From NCBI RefSeq assembly GCF_965638725.1, contig NC_134962.1:6083501-6147500 (forward strand): DNA of 64,000 bases. The letters run 5' to 3'. A program made the translations under genes and the position numbers. The stretch is from Aptenodytes patagonicus. Taxonomy: Eukaryota > Chordata > Aves > Sphenisciformes > Spheniscidae. Positions 11,401 through 24,900 of this stretch are shown one piece after another. Position 1 is the stretch's first letter. Every line of letters starts with the position of its first letter. The notes under the pieces were generated by a model that was not told where the DNA came from, ran no database searches, and saw nothing but the letters and a program-made list of their open reading frames with translations.

Positions 11401-14400
11401 ACATCCTAAGACAATTACGTTTTCACTGCAAGGCTGAAGAACGGAGCGTTACAGTACCAGGAAAATCCTGGTTAACTGTCATCAAGCTAGAAGAAAGACT
11501 AACTTTTTAACAAATAAAACCAGACTTTCAGGCCATCTTAGTGATTTTCAGACATTCCCTCGCCCCTTTCTTAAGTAAACCGTAACCAAAGTTTTGAGGT
11601 TGTGTTGTTTTGGGGTGGGTTTGCATTGGTGTTGGGTTTGGGGTTGGCTGTTTCTTAATTTTTTGTTGTTTTTTTTACTCCAAATAGCACGATTTAAAAT
11701 ATTTTTAAAATTTACAGGTTGTTCTAGTATGAAGTACTGCTTTATTGATAGCCTTAGGCCAGTGTAGTTACAATAGTGCTACACTTTTTTTTTTCCTCCA
11801 CTCTCTCCTCAGGTTGTTTTCAACATTCTAAAAGTTTGTAAGAATTTATAAAGCATTGCTGTAACCTGTCAAATTCAGCAGGGGGTAACAATGAAGCAGG
11901 AGTTTGGGATGTCCATGTTAGCAGCAGAAACATGCTGGTCTTCAAAATTACCAGTTTTTATACACCAAAAATTATTCATTAGGCAACTGGACTTTAGACA
12001 TACAGGACTTTGGGGGGAGATACCATCTGCAGAGATAGAAAGCAAGTGTATTGACATTGATCAACTTCCAAAGAACAGCAACTCAAAGCATACGGTTATG
12101 TTAAATCCTAATCAGGGATGATTAGCAAACAGCTAAGAGGTGAATAAAAACATGGTGATAGTAAAACATTGTATTGGTGTGATAAAATGAATTTTCACAA
12201 TGTGTGATGGAGTGTACCTCACCTCCACACAAGTTCTTTGTATCACGAATATTGTTTTACTTCATAATTGCCAAAAATGCATAAGGTAGCTAAAAAGATC
12301 TGGAATTTGTAACAAGAGGGTTGTCCTCATTTCCGGCAATAAAAGCAATGGCAAATGACAGATGTGTATGTTAAAATTAACACCACTAAATGGGATGGTA
12401 GCATTCAATGCTCTAAGCACATCTGCAGTATTTATACCACACCTCAACACTTCAGCTGTTCTTGTCCATGATAATCCTTGTTTTTCAGCTCGTCTGCTTA
12501 ACCACCTCTGATCCTGTTTTGTCTTTTTTGTTCTAAGATGTCTTTCATTCCATGCCAAAACAAACCAAACCCATATATGTGTTTAGTATAACTCTTGGTT
12601 TTGCAGAACGCAAATGAAACCTGCTAACTCCTTCTAGCCAATACATCAGGACTAATTTTTAGAAGCTTCAGCAATGTATGGCAACACGCTCAAATAACGT
12701 CCTGCTGTTCTGCCTTAAATTCCTTCTCTGTTGGAGGAAAGATGGTCACATAATGTCATAAAGGGGTGCATTTTCTTTTCCAGGTCCCTGCTATTCTACT
12801 TTGCTTAGTTAATTAGATTTGGCGCCTAGGACATTCTCAGCTTATTATTTTTGCTACTTGTGGGAGTTTAATTCATAGCATAAACTACAGATTATATCTT
12901 AGCATTTTACTAGATCTCAAATCAGGAGAGAATTGAGTTCATTTATGCTTTGGAGTAGTGCTTTCTTTGGCTGATATTCTGGAAAGGTTATCTTCTTTCA
13001 CGTAATCTCTTAGGTTTTATTTTTATAAACAGATTCTCTCACTGAGCTAGGCATTCTCAGTCCAGTAATTAGCAGAAAAGACAAGCTTTATACGTATTTT
13101 CAAGTTAACTGGAAACTAACGGTGAGGAATAAGACAGAGGAAAGTTCATAGAACATATAGTCACATACATAATAAGAGACCCTAAACAACCGTTCAGTGT
13201 TGCTGCCCAGTCCTTTCCAAGTTCTACTTTTCCTGAAAGAAGTACAAAGTACATCCTTTAGCATTTGATGATCCACATCTTAAAGGGTTTGCCAAGTTGT
13301 ATGATCTTACCGCAACCAGCAGCTCTGAACTTACCTGCTTCTATTTGAAGGACTCACCCACATTTCTATCCAGGCTGAAGTTTTTATAAAGCACAGCATT
13401 GTTTACTCTTAAGTTGAAAATTTATGAAGTCTAATGAATGTAGGTTGCCAGGTTTTTGTTGTATGTAAGTAATGTGTGTACATTTAATATTGTGCAGCTC
13501 AGATTCATTGAAATGGGCATGTGTGAAGGCCACCTGCTATACTACATCCTTATCAATTACACAAAACAACCCTCACTTTATTAACAATTCAGCCACGACA
13601 AGACTGGAAGGCAACTTGTTGCCCAGGTGGGTTTTTGATTAACAGGAGAAAATAGGGATGACCACTACAGGGAAAGTCTTAAGAGCACCTGAAAGCTTTG
13701 TACTGGAACAATTTTAAAGAACAGTTTCATCTGTTACAAAACTTTTACCTTAAAAGCTATGAAAGACTTGATCCAAGTAAAACATACTCTCATATTGTGT
13801 GTGTGTGCAAATTAGGTGGTTTGCATTTAGTTATCTAGATTCCCTATGCAAACACATGTAAATGTGTTTTTCTCTCTAGTCTAGCACATTCCTGGTGTTT
13901 ACCCTTCTTATGCTCTCTCCGATGCACGGTCACACCCTCTTATACAAACATATTTTACACTCTTCAAAAGCAGTTTACACACATCTAAGAGGATAACTTA
14001 AAAAGAGCAGATACTGAACAATAAATTTAAGTTATTCCAGGTCTCTGCTAAAAAGATGACAGTATGTGTTCCCTGCATATAAACCGCAGTTTAGTAGAAA
14101 CTTGTATCCAACATTTTCAGGTGAAATAGCAGTATCAGAAACGGGACTTTTTTTTTTTTTTGCTTATTTACACTTTTGAAGGCTGCTATTAACTGAACAT
14201 GTTACCCTTGCATCACACATTGAAACAAGAAAACTACATCTTTTAAGCATCACATAAGACAAGTAAGGTAACCGTAGCCAACTCCGTATTTTTGTGCTCT
14301 ACATAACCAGCAAAGCAGTGGTTTAAAAAAAGCAAGCTACCAACCAGCTGGCTGTATTAACAAATAAGAAAGGATCCCTTCCCAGCACGACAGGCCCCCC

Positions 14401-14884
14401 CAACACTGTGCGGATATTAAAAGCACTTTACAGTTTTGATTGACAGAAACCTGGCCTAAGCAGTCAAAAATTTTACATTTCATGCAGTCTAAGCTAAAAG
14501 CAATGTATTAAATAACTTGACCCTGATAGAATTTGTCAGGCCTTGCACTGGCTGACAAGACTGTGTGTGGCCTGCAGTTTCTGAGACGACATGCTGCAAA
14601 GAAAGGAAGCACTGCACAAAAGCTGCATTCTCTCTGCCGTTTTTCCCCATCCCTTCTTTGTACAAGCTCGTTTTCTGCCTTTGTCTGTGTATACATGAAC
14701 CAGGGAAAAGCTACAGTTTCTGAATGACCAGTAGTCAGTACTTTTGGAAAACAGCTATTCGAATCATGACTTAGATTCACCTCTGCCATGGTATTGCTTA
14801 CATTCCTCTTCTATAATTCGTTTACTACAGAGACTACTTTTTAAGATGTTGAGAATTTTGGAACCATTTATAAACAAAGCCAGC
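11400..14884. other. Intergenic region between VAPB promoter and RAB22A 3' end
   Basis: No gene, RNA gene or transposon is recognised. It holds a G/T-rich low-complexity stretch at 11590-11680, a (TG)n run at 13796-13808 and a run of 14 T at 14148-14161. Both neighbours are transcribed leftward, so this segment separates the inferred RAB22A poly(A) site from the VAPB promoter and would contain RAB22A termination. A 16-bp direct repeat (CATTTATAAACAAAGC at 14865-14880 and 14886-14901) straddles its right edge. Confidence 0.6.
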
Positions 14885-14903
14885 ACATTTATAAACAAAG
14901 CTT

Positions 14904-14909
14904 TTTATT
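14904..14909 (-). terminator. RAB22A: Candidate RAB22A poly(A) signal AATAAA
   Basis: The plus strand reads TTTATT, giving a canonical AATAAA hexamer on the RAB22A sense strand. About 15-40 bases further left, the sense strand becomes U/G-rich (TGTGCTGGCTTTGTTT), as expected of a downstream cleavage element. Using it implies a 3' UTR of about 7 kb, in keeping with the long RAB22A message I recall from mammals. Other AATAAA hexamers occur closer to the stop (for example near 19890), so several 3' ends are possible. Confidence 0.5.
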
Positions 14910-16650
14910 AATAAAATGTTTACACCTTTTTTTTTGCACAATACATCAGACTGGTAGTGATTTAACATGTTATTACACTATAAAAGTTTATTATGAATGC
15001 TTAAGCTGAAAAGGCTGTTTACATTATGCCAAATCAACATTTCTTTACTTGCATTCTATGCACTATATGGGAGTGTAACAATTCAAACAAAAAGGAGAGA
15101 ACAAAAGCCTGGTTTTCCTCATTAGCATCTACAAACCAACAATACAGACAAACCTGTACACACTCTCAGGACCAGCCCAAGAGAAGACTGAAAAAGTCTC
15201 AAAACATTCATAAGCTTGGGAATTCATCACTACAATATTTCATCACTAGTAATCTGACTACATTTCATGCAGTGAAGCAATGGTTGTAAATTTGTGCAGT
15301 TTACAGTGCTGCAAATGCTCTGTAACTTTGAGCGGCTTAAGTTTGTTTTAATAAGAGATACTATAATAAGAAGGCACAGACCTTTCAACCTTTGTAACAG
15401 GTTAACCCAATCCTATAATGAAAAGGCAGAACGTTCTTAAGAGGGACAAGAATTGCTGGATACAAAGGTTAACCTTCATGCTTAATTTTACAGGCAAACA
15501 TTTATTACACTGCAAGAGCTATATGCATCAGGTTATTTTTGTGCCCTGAATACACAAATGCAAAGTTTTTGTTTAGAATAAGCCTTCAGAATGATTTCTT
15601 TTTTTCTTCATCATACTGGGGGTGGGAGGTACAAGGGGGAAGATTGCCAGGAAGTCCTAAATGTCTTACAGCTACAGAAATGTGATCCATTTCTGCATCT
15701 TAAATCAATTCACTGTGTCACAATTTCAATGTTGGATACACAGTATTCAGGAATAGGAAGTACAAAAAAGGCAGTTAAAATAGAGAAGCGTTTACATCGT
15801 GTTACTAGAGCCTTACAATAATTTGCTCCCCCAGGTCAATGTGCTTTTAGCCTTCGTTATGTGGTGTAATACAGTAGTGGGACATGTCTCAGCTGCTATG
15901 TTTTCGTAACAGTTTCATAAGGCTGTAGGAATGAATAACCATTTTGTTTACAAATATCTGCCACTGTGACAGATACTTCTAGAACCTTTGAGGAGAAAGA
16001 GACACTCACCACCTATTCTTGGCTAAATCCCATAAGGAAACAAAGAACAAATTGTCAAGAAAACATAATAGATTTAATAGGATATACATACTGTAACATG
16101 AGTAAAAGTGAGGCAAGAAAGTAGCAGTGAACCTATCTAGGTGTCAGAGTTACAGCATATCCAAGTGCAACAACTGCATGGAGTATCACACTCACACAGA
16201 TGAAAAGCATGATAGAAAGAGTGGTCTGTATCCTTCAGCATTTGAAGAAGTAGCAGTTGGTTTGTTCAATAGTACATACGTGAAAAAATTAACAGAAATG
16301 AAGTAAAGAAGAACCCAACCTTCTTAAAAGAAGAGTACCTTTACAAAGGTAATCAGCTCCTTGAAAAAAATTCATTGTTAGTGTTTAAACAAAAATTTAA
16401 GAACCCTAACTTGCAGAATGATGTAATGGGAAAAGCAAAATTGTTTCTTCTAAGAAGTCTTTATTCTAGAACGAAAGCAGTTTCAGCAAATGCTGTACCA
16501 ATTTTTCAGGGACAAATCATCCTACTGCCTTGGATTTTTCTATGTAAAATAGAAAGCATCAGATAACTCTAAGCCACTAGAACTTTTCTCAGTATTTTTA
16601 AATAGCTGTTTATAGCACATACACTCTGACAACACTATGTTAAAAATCCA

Positions 16651-16679
16651 GGGTGGGGTGGGGGGAAATGGGAGGGGGA
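16651..16679 (+). other. G-quadruplex-type motif (template strand of RAB22A 3' UTR)
   Basis: Five runs of three or more G are separated by one to four bases in this 29-base block (runs GGG, GGGG, GGGGG, GGG, GGGGG). The motif is on the plus strand, which is the template for RAB22A. The mature message would carry the complementary C-rich run, a typical target for poly(C)-binding proteins. Function is inference. Confidence 0.5.
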
Positions 16680-19600
16680 AGGAAGAAAAAGCTGACCCTA
16701 GGATCATTTTGACATGTCAGAGACTAAGCCCATCAGTACTCTTGCGTTTCAGGATAGTCTTATATCCCTTGAAAGATTTGTTATCTGTGACACTTTATGG
16801 ATAAAGTTTGGTAAGGCTTGTTTGATTTTTTCCAAGTCATGCATTTTCATTCTAGCTGACCAAGAAAGGGTTTGCATTCAAACTTTTGAGACCTCCAAAA
16901 TATCAGAAGGGATTTTTCAGAAACGAGCATTGGTATCAGAAGGCCAATAATTTTAGGGAACTATGTTTTGGCACCTGAATTCTTCTACGAGAAACAAAGA
17001 TGTGGTTTCAAGCATATTTCTTTTGACAAGCTGGAGCCACATGACTCTGAAAAGGACAGCTGACATGACTTTTTTATACTAGAACCTGTATTTCTATCTT
17101 AGATTGGTAATTCACACCAACATCTTATTTCTATAAATCTTCTGTCACCTACCATTACTAAGGCTGTGATCTATTATTAGGAATGTGATCTGAACATAAA
17201 ATTTTAAGTTTTCTTTAGAGAATTTTGTGCAGATTTTTTTAGAAGCTTAGTTCCAAGCACACAATTCTCCTTCAAGTAACTGACTCGTAGCATACAAACA
17301 GTCTCAGGTCACTGTAAAACAACTTCCTGCTAAAAAAGTTAAGAAAGTTTGTCCTTGTCTCTTGTCCATGAACAGAAGAGGCTCTTTTTTGAGAGGTTTA
17401 AAGATACATGAAGCTTTTTAGAAAATGAATAGGCAGTATAGAAGTCTAAATCAGTGAATTATTCAGATTCTCCTCATGTTTGAGATCATTTCTTCTATGT
17501 AGCTATTGCTGCTTGTAAGTGAGGTTTGCTACAGGGTGACTAGCTACACAGTTCAGACAGCTTCTGTCCTGTAAATCATCAATTCCCAAGATAGTCTTTG
17601 CAGATTGCTGACATAGCACACCACAAATAGACTACACCGTCCTTAACAAACACTAAAGACTTTCACAAGAAAGTAATTCAAATATCACTGATAAAGCTTC
17701 CTTTTCCAGCTAATACTCAATATGTTATACTGGAAATTAACAGTAATGTTACGGAATAATTCAGGATTTACATTGTAACAAAAATCTTACTGAGGCCAAC
17801 TTTTAAACCATTCAAGATATTCAGCCTGAATTATTTTTTGATAATTAAAATGAAGCTTTAACCATGAATGTAGAGAACTCCCAATGAATCCCACACCTCT
17901 CAACCAGGTTAATGAATTAGACTTCCAAATCAGTAAGTAGGCATTGTCTCCTCTCCTCTTACTCTCTTCCCAAGCATGTAAATAATCTTTCTTGAGCAGG
18001 TTGGTAGCATTAAATTGGTATTATGTACACCAACACATCAAAGACTCAAGTCTGCATAAAACGCCCCTCTATAAACTATTAACTGTCTGACCCTGTACCA
18101 CTTAGAGGAAGGGTCTCACTGATGTCAGTAGGGATTTGAAGTGCAATGATTTGTTTTATTTCAACACGGATCTAGTAACATAAATGAAGCCTTTACCTTC
18201 TTGACAACAGCAAAAGTTGTTAGAATTGTCTTAGAACTTTTCAAAGCACCTATTACAATTTTCAGTAGTTTGACCACTAGATGCTTCTGTTATTAAACAT
18301 AAGCTTCCAGATTTCACCTACTTAGGCATTTAGTATGCCAGTTTTCAGCATGTATTTAAAATATACTACAAAACTACCTGCAGCACAGATCAAGAGCCTG
18401 GCAAGTCATCTAAGAGACTGTTGTAATTTAGAGGGTTGGATGAAGACACCCTCCAAAACATGGGGAACACATTTAAGTTGCTCCAAAGCTTAGGAACTAA
18501 ACATTTGTCAAATTATATTTTTGTACAAATCTGTAACTTTCGTGAGAAAGAACTGGTATTGTTTAGAAGTTGAAATAGTCATATTTTGTCAGTTAAAAAA
18601 TGCTCTGGATCAATGATGTAATGAGGTGCATGTCGTATTTTTACATACATGATACTTCACCCTTCCAAACTTGCTTTGCAGCAATTAATTCCTTTTGAGA
18701 GTATCTGTCTATGATGAGCTCCATTCATTAAACAGAAAGGCATAGAGGAATAAAACTTCAGTCCTGAGCTTCTTCAACAACTTCTTAACAGAAAAGAAAG
18801 TTATTAAAAATTTAGCTGGAATGGCGGATAATCAGCACTCCAAACACTCAAAGGCTAATGTATCTCCAAATAGAGAAGCTATGTTAAGACAAAATATAAT
18901 CAATTTCAGCAAGCCTAGTGCAAGATGAAAGCAGATGGCCTAACAAATTATTAATACAGAAGAAACCATTTTTCTCCAACAAAAATGAAACAATGAACAT
19001 GTGCATCTCATCCAGGAAGACTGCATTCCGGCTTTCAGCTGCGGCCAACTGATCAATAAACAGTTATCTTGGTTCAAAAGAACTTACATCAACAGTCTGT
19101 CATTTTAAATAGGCATGTGTTAAAAAGCAGCCTCACTTCAGTGTTTGTAGTTTGGACAATCTGAAACACCAGCTATTTCCATGTTTTCATTAACTGCAGT
19201 AATTGAAGATCAGAACTGCAAAAAGGATATGAAGTATGCTGGCATTCCACTCAGATTGGTAACAAAACAAAAGGAGACTGAGGCATTAAGACTTAGCTAC
19301 ATTTGGGAAGGGCCAGATTGTTGCTGCTGCTTTAGTGGTTTGGGGTAGGCATTTTTTGTTCGTTTGTTTTTAAAGTCTAATTTTGGTGTAGCAAGTAAGT
19401 GAGGATAGATCAGAAAGCAGTTCATAAGGATTTGCTAAGATATATGGATCTCTCCCCGACTGGAGAAAACTACAATAATCTCAATACTAGCCTAGCTCTC
19501 AGTCTTGCCTAGAGTCCAATATTTTCTTCTCAAGTCAATAAATCTTGGATAAATGCTACTAAACAATTTTTGTTATCTCACTGAAAAACAGATTTAAACT

Positions 19601-21997
19601 CCATTTTTACCACATGCTAGCAGGCAATAACAATAATTTAGAAAGTCTGAAATTCCTTTTTCTACTAATCTACATGAAAGATATTCCCAATATCTGAGAC
19701 TTTCCTTCTCCTACTATGATCTTTCCAAGTTCAAGAATTTCCAGATTTATTACTAACCAACTTTAATATAAGCAGTATTTTCTGTATCACAGTTAAGATA
19801 CTAAAGCACCTGGTATCTTGGTATAGAATAGACTTCTGAAGCACTGTGAACACAAAATGTTTTAAAAACCTAGTTGAATTAGATAACCACACAATTTATT
19901 TTTTAAAAATTTGCCAGGAGTAAGAATTGAGATATTTCAAAGAAATTAGGGACTTCCATGACTGCCACTGTGAAAGTTCTACATTTAATTGCTAACCTGC
20001 TTTTTTATAATTAAAAAAATACCCAAGAGCAGGCTTACTCTGTTCTTTCTTCACTAATTATCTTTCCATCAAGCGTTTTGTAGGAGTACTAAAGTTTTCT
20101 GTTCGTAATTTGAGTGACTTAAAAAAATATATCATACATCAAGCTGAACACCAAACACAAATCTGTCTCTACTATGAGATGCTTTGTTAAGGACCAATGT
20201 TTCAAAGGGGCTTCAAACAGCCTTCATTTGATGAAGATATACTTCTTGGGCTCTCTATAAGCATGTAGCCTGTACAACTGTGGCAAGGAAGGCACAATTG
20301 ACAATGCAGGGTAAGTAAAAGGTGTGATAGAAATGTAGTCACCAAATTTCATGAAAACATACTGACCCATTCAAAATCTCACTGTAATAGCTCACCTGTT
20401 TTGCTCCAGAATAGCTCTACAAGAACTTTCACTAAGTTTCTTACAAGCTTTTCTACATTTCCTTCAGAAAAAATACTTGAGATGATAGAAAACCAGATTG
20501 CAAAGAAAGAATAAGCATCATCAACATGACCTCATTTTGATACTAAACCTAAACAGCGTTTTTTAGTATATACTCAAGTCTATTAAGCTCTTTTTCTTCG
20601 AAAGTATAAAGTTTCTCACTAGTGCTGGTAGGAAACAAAAAGTAAAAATAAATAAAATAGCATAAATGGGTAGGTCAACCTATAGTTTAATTGGAAGCAT
20701 ACTAAAACCAACACAGAATAAGCTAAACGCTGATTCACTAAAAACCCTCACAGATGAAAAAGCCCAGGAACCAAGAGGTAATGATCTACATTACCACATG
20801 TCTTAAGGTTACTTCCTACTTGTATTTTTGTGCCCAAAACAGGAAAGACTGGGTGCATCACAGATGAAAACTTGTTCAGCAGACAGACCTCATGCTGCAC
20901 CAACAGCATTCTCTATTGGCCCTTTCAAATGTGATTGAAAGAGAAAGAATTTCAGTCTGCCTCTGGATGAACTCACAGTGACGATACCTAAAACGCAGGA
21001 AAAATCCTGATGGACATTCCCCAGGAGTTTATCCATAGGTGTGGAATGGAAGGAGTGTATAAGATTGCATTATTTTTTACTGTTTTTACATAATTTATAA
21101 TACTTTAAACACTGGTCTCATAAATATAATATGAACACTTTACACATGCCAAGCAATTAAAAGCTTTCCCCAAAAACTTTTAGGTCTTATCAGAACCACT
21201 GGCAGCATCTGTTTACAGCATCTGTTTTTAGTCAGTAACCACTTAATTTAGTCAGAACTACAACTAGGTTTTCTTCAACCAACATCTTAATACTAAAAAC
21301 CTTGTAGGAACAAAAAGATGCCTATAAGCGTATCAGTTTGCCTTAAAGTGATTAAAGTCAGCATGAAAAAAAGATTGTCTGTGGTTTAAGATCCGTTGCC
21401 TGTGTCCCCACCCCCGGTGCATATCATCCTTAAATAAAAAGTGCAAATGGGATTTGGGGACTGGATGGACTGATTTGCCTATTATTTGTCTTCAGTCGCT
21501 TATTCTGTAGCCACTTCACATCAACTGTCCCATCATACTTTGGATTAGCTACAATCAAATTTAAAATAAGGCTGACTGAAGAAAAGGAAGAAGTGACGTC
21601 TAACTTCCAGACTCCTCCCACCCCTAAGTCCCACAAAAGTGCTCATTTCCCTTTTTACAAAAAAAACCTCCTAAAATCTTGATTACAAAACTATTAAACA
21701 TTTCAGTTCTACCATCCATATAGCCACCTTCCTTTCAAGCAAGGCCAAAAAAGTGATGATGGATTCCCTTTGAATGCAAGAGATACTACACTTTTTGTAA
21801 GTAAACAGGCTGACATTACGATTGCAGTCTTTTCTGCGAGTGTACAGATGTCAGATCAACTGGTCCATTTTTGTGGGACCTCGGGTGTATGAACACCAGC
21901 AGATAAAGATCTAAGACTGATAATATAAACCCAACGTGAACTATTAACTTCCAAGACCACCTACTGTATAAACAAGTCTGATTTTCTAAGGGATCAG

Positions 21998-24900
21998 TCA
22001 ACAGCAGCTGCGCTTTGTCACCGATGGCTGTCTTCTAAGTTTGAAGCCCTTACCACTAGACGGGGGGTTGGTGTCAGTTGATGGAATTCTGCGACCTACA
22101 AGGAGGCAGAAAAAAAAATTTATAGCAAACATTATACTTGAAACTAATTCTAAGCATTCAGTGTATGTTTTGTATACAAAAAATGTGTCTTCAATTACTC
22201 ATATGTCATTAATGGTAACATTCCTGCATAAGAGAAGGACGGCAGTTAACAGTCTATACTATGCCTGTAAGAGGTATGGTTCCACAAAAGAAGAGCAGAA
22301 GCAGTTTTTAAGCTAATTTTGCAGCGTTTACACCTCAGGCTAATCTAGATTTGGAGAGCTAAACTATAAAAGCACCCAGAGAATATACTCTGCAGGGTCC
22401 AATACCACCTGGAATATCTGCATTGAGAACTACCATCTTGACCTGTATTTCCACAGCAGATCACCTGCATCAGGCTTAGCACAGAAGTGCTTGTAAAGAC
22501 AGCTGCTTTAGTCATCTAATCAGTCTTTAAAATTGACTGTTCCTGGTTGAGTATTCCTTTCTGAGGAGGATTTATGATTTTTTTTTTTTGATAGTTTATT
22601 CAAGATCAATTTTAGAGAGCAACTATTAAGTCAGTAAATCAGGAAGCTAATCTACAGCACATACTTTTTACATCAGCTTATAAAGGAGCCTTTTTTTTTT
22701 CTTAAGTCTAATGCTTCTGTAGTTATTCAAAGCTAAACTGCAGTGTGCACACACACACAAATGGATTGCTGTTTGTCCTCTTTTCACAAACAGGCTGACA
22801 TACCTGCACATTGGTGCTGCTGCCTGAAACATATCCTGCAAATATTATTACATGGAATTCACTTTGGAATACTGTCTGCTTTTCATTCACACAAAAAAAT
22901 TGTCATTGTCGTCCCCGCCATGAATGAGACAGAAAACATTTGCAATTTAATTAAAAAACCCCAAGGTATCAGAAAAATATTTGTGGAAAATCTACACACA
23001 ATAATTGCTATTTCCTAGGCAGTAATCTGGCATTTATAAATTCCTGTATTTTTGAAAATGCACTGTTTTATACTAAGTACAAACACTAAGAGTGAGAACT
23101 TAATTCCTTTTCTCAGCTGCATGAAGTTTGGATCTTCCTCGTGCCATTTCCTTTCGCTTCCATAACCTTGGAAGTACTAATTGAAACATTCAATAACAGA
23201 TACAGTAAGATGACACCGACTTCTGACATGAGTGCCCTGCTTGCTATTTATCCAGCAGCATCACAGTAGGCTTAAAAACTCTAGAAGGAATATTTAGAGG
23301 TCATTAGGTGACCAAAAATTTATACAGTTCATTCTGTAGTTTGTATTCATATCTGATTGTAACAAATTTAAGTCAGTATACTCTCACCTAAATAGCACAA
23401 AAACTAATACAGTAATCAAATTTCTACTTGAACTTCTTTCAGAAGAAAGCACGTTAACTGTTTAAATACTTACTAATTTCTATAAAGAGTTCATTAATGT
23501 TTATTGCATTTTTCGCACTTGTCTCTACAAATATTGCATGAATGGAATCTGCATAGTCTTTAGCATCTTTTTCCATGACTTCTCTGGAAAAACAAAGCAA
23601 AGAAAAAACTGTGAATGCAAAAACCCCACATTATTCAAAATCGTAAGTGACAGATTAAGCTTTTAAGTGTCTCATTAAATCAGTATTTTGTATTTTACCT
23701 GTTTGGGATCACAGTTCTCCCTCATCCTGAAGTTGATGCTCATTCTTTACTCTATGCTGCCTCCCTGCCTTGAGGTATGAGCATCACTGAAGCACAATCA
23801 GAAACTAAACAAGGCCTTAATCCATCTGACAACATTACAGTGGAGTTTGTTTCTTGAGTGCTCTAAGTGTAAGTCTGCAATCAATCATTAGGGGGTGCTT
23901 TATTCTTCACACACAGAACAGTTTTAGATGTACTGAAAAGATCCTAAAGCATTAGTTCCACTAATCCAGCAGATTTCCTACAGCTGTTTACAAAACCAAG
24001 TATCTCACAACACTGCACAGATCATTAGGGTAGCATTTACTTTACATGAAGCATGAAGACATAGCTATGAACAGAAACATATTTAGACACAACAACAGAG
24101 CCAAAAAGTGAAAAAGTTATTCTGCACCTCTAAGTAGGCAAGTTGGTAATGAAGCACGTTTCCTTAAACAACGTGGAAAAACTAAACCCCAACAGGTGGA
24201 GAGAGGACTGGACTATACATTGATCACTTCACATACAATTTCTAGAAAACAGGCTACTTTCAGTAACAAGGGACTTAAGATATCAAAAGCACAGACTTTG
24301 GATCAGTGACTCAAATATTGCCTCTGACTAAAGTACAAGGAATCTTGCTCATTAGCTTGAATAGCAATGTTTACGTAACTTATGATGCCACCTAAGCACC
24401 AAGAAATAAGCGTGAGACTTAATACTGCATGCCTTATATTTGTCTTCTAAGTAATTTTATGCCGTATTTCCTTCAAGACATATGCTACTTCTAACAAAAG
24501 TTATTAGAGCTCACTAGATAACTGCTATATATTAACAATTTGTAAAACCATACTAAGAACCAACTTTGCAGTGGTTCTTTAAACACATAACCATCTGCCT
24601 CGTTTGAGACATCAGCTGCGGTACCTTTTCCAATGAAATCTAAAAACAAGAAGTTTGCACACACCTTGTTTCTGAATTTTGGCTTATTTAACCAGGACAT
24701 CAATAAAAAAAAGGCTTCTTTTGTTTTTAGTACATGCCTTCTTGAAAGTTTGGCGGTTCATAAAGTTTCTCAAGAACTTTTCCCGCTCCCTACAACTATT
24801 TCAGCCACAGCCAATTCCACCCCGATGTTTAAGCAGGGAAGGAAGGCACCTGAACAAGCAAGTCAGAAAAACCTACACAATGCTTTCCAACAGGCTTGAT

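Larger units (their letters stand above)
14885..21997 (-). other. RAB22A: Inferred long 3' UTR of RAB22A
   Basis: About 7.1 kb lies between the RAB22A stop codon and the AATAAA at 14904-14909. It has no splice-joined coding potential, no recognisable gene and no obvious transposon. The repeat-free character fits a conserved UTR, but I cannot measure conservation. A G-rich block on the plus strand at 16651-16679 becomes C-rich in the message. The end point is inferred from the poly(A) signal only; a shorter UTR with intergenic DNA beyond it is the alternative. Confidence 0.5.
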
